From assembly GCA_937875715.1 (NCBI GenBank), contig CALEHZ010000113.1, forward strand, positions 1-5,082: DNA of 5,082 nucleotides, in the 5' to 3' direction. This DNA is from an uncultured Campylobacter sp. Its GTDB lineage: Bacteria > Campylobacterota > Campylobacteria > Campylobacterales > Campylobacteraceae. Position 1 is the stretch's first letter. Each line of letters begins with the position of its first letter. The translations under genes and the position numbers were made by a program. Positions 4,660 through 5,082 of the stretch are shown piece by piece. Below the pieces are notes generated by a model, which saw nothing but the letters and a program-made list of their open reading frames with translations, was not told the origin of the DNA and did no database searches.

Positions 4660-5022
4660 ATGAAAAATATAGATATTATAACAAAAAACATTAAAAAAGT
4701 CAAGGAAAATGAAACAAAAAGTAGCTTTTTAGATAAATTTGGCTGTTTGCCTCGTGGTTCTCTTACTATGATTTATGCTGGTGCTTACACTGGAAAAAGC
4801 TCACTGATGATATTCGATAGATTTGCGAACTTGAAGTACAAGTACGGAAATCGGCATTTTTGGTGCAGAGGATACTATGTGGACACAGTTGGAAGGAATC
4901 GAAAAGTAATAGAGGAGTATATACGAACCCAGCTGCAAGAGGATGTGGCAAATGACCAAATCTCCATGAAGGAGTTCTACGACCCGTTTACGGGTGAGAA
5001 GTATTTCAACGGCAGGAAATAA
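4660..5022 (+). CDS. Chimeric ORF: RepA-like P-loop ATPase N-terminus joined to IS200/IS605 TnpA C-terminus
   Basis: 120 residues made of two unrelated parts. Residues 1 to about 46 (FLDKFGCLPRGSLTMIYAGAYTGKSS) look like the start of a RecA/RepA-like AAA ATPase, with a Walker A motif A40-GAYT-GKS47. From about residue 45 onward (GKSSLMIFDRFANLKYKYGN, then HFWCRGYYVDTVGRN) it is the C-terminal half of an IS200-type Y1 transposase. It has the catalytic Tyr87 and Gln91 of the YxxxQ motif (EEYIRTQ), but the HUH motif and the rest of the N-terminus are absent. Neither half is complete: the ATPase lacks Walker B and most of the domain. The peptide GKSSL is natural in both families, so the join falls in shared sequence and keeps the frame. 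Hand counts give 12 of 60 G+C at 4681-4740 but 28 of 60 at 4921-4980. As written it should be neither an active ATPase nor an active transposase. An assembly or amplification chimera is the leading explanation. Confidence 0.85.
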   Translation: MKNIDIITKNIKKVKENETKSSFLDKFGCLPRGSLTMIYAGAYTGKSSLMIFDRFANLKYKYGNRHFWCRGYYVDTVGRNRKVIEEYIRTQLQEDVANDQISMKEFYDPFTGEKYFNGRK

Positions 5023-5082
5023 GGCCGCTTTAGCGGCGGCCTGAAAGAAACGTGCGGTTGGCAGATTTTCATGCGTCTTAAG
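4792..5082 (+). mobile_element. tnpA: 3' part of an IS200/IS605-family insertion sequence (tnpA C-terminus and right end)
   Basis: The sequence from GGAAAAAGC at 4792 to the window end carries the TnpA C-terminus and its downstream tail. The protein is closest in wording to IS200-type transposases of gut Clostridia, and the codons (CTG, AAG, TAC, GTG) differ sharply from the AT-rich Campylobacter style before it. The left end, the HUH half of tnpA and any accessory tnpB are missing. It is therefore a fragment joined to the island, not an intact insertion. Confidence 0.75.
5023..5041 (+). repeat. GC-rich hairpin after tnpA (candidate IS200 right-end hairpin)
   Basis: GCCGC (5024-5028), loop TTTA, GCGGC (5033-5037); an alternative pairing uses GGCCGC (5023-5028) with GCGGCC (5036-5041). 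It begins right after the tnpA stop. IS200/IS605 elements carry subterminal hairpins recognised by TnpA as single-stranded DNA, so this fits the right end; the exact cleavage point cannot be placed. A terminator is less likely because no T-run follows. Confidence 0.55.

Overview
The window looks like a Campylobacter chromosome fragment (Epsilonproteobacteria/Campylobacterota). The evidence is low GC, strong A/T-ending codon use, TATAAT-type promoters without clear -35 boxes, and a MurD sequence of Campylobacter type. The species cannot be settled from sequence alone. A window like this most plausibly comes from a draft genome or metagenome contig, because its right end looks chimeric.

Layout: (1) 1-1191 is the 3' part of murD (peptidoglycan synthesis); the frame is open to base 1, so the true start lies outside the window. 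(2) 1233-1308 is an intact tRNA-Phe(GAA) with encoded CCA and its own extended -10 promoter. (3) Directly after the tRNA come three TTTAATT repeats spaced 11 bp apart, then two more, then a P4-type tyrosine integrase (1495-2760). This is the classic left end of an integrative element that uses tRNA-Phe as attachment site. (4) 2761-3370 is a gene-poor region of about 610 bp packed with repeats: two 58-bp direct repeats, five TGGGACA/TGTCCCA motifs (two forming a perfect 19-bp palindrome) and two copies of an AAACATTGAT..ATCAT dyad. (5) 3371-3787 and 3895-4359 are two tandem, paralogous small proteins with a putative helix-turn-helix. (6) 4373-4597 is a small AlpA/excisionase-like DNA-binding protein. 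(7) 4660-5022 is an ORF that begins as a RepA-like P-loop ATPase and, inside the shared peptide GKSSL, becomes the C-terminus of an IS200/IS605 TnpA transposase. The base composition and codon use change there to a more GC-rich, Firmicutes-like style. The last 60 bases carry a GC-rich hairpin resembling an IS200-type right end.

How the genes fit: integrase, repeat-rich control region, paired regulators, AlpA/Xis-like factor and replication-type ATPase form the beginning of a mobile island (satellite-like or ICE/plasmid-like). All of its genes are on the + strand and it is integrated at tRNA-Phe. The distal half, including the second attachment site and any cargo, is not in the window. The strongest unexplained signals are the repeat array between integrase and regulators, the duplicated regulator pair, a hairpin that could mask the ribosome-binding site of the ATPase gene, and the in-frame chimeric junction near 4792-4806. 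The junction may be an assembly or amplification artefact rather than biology.
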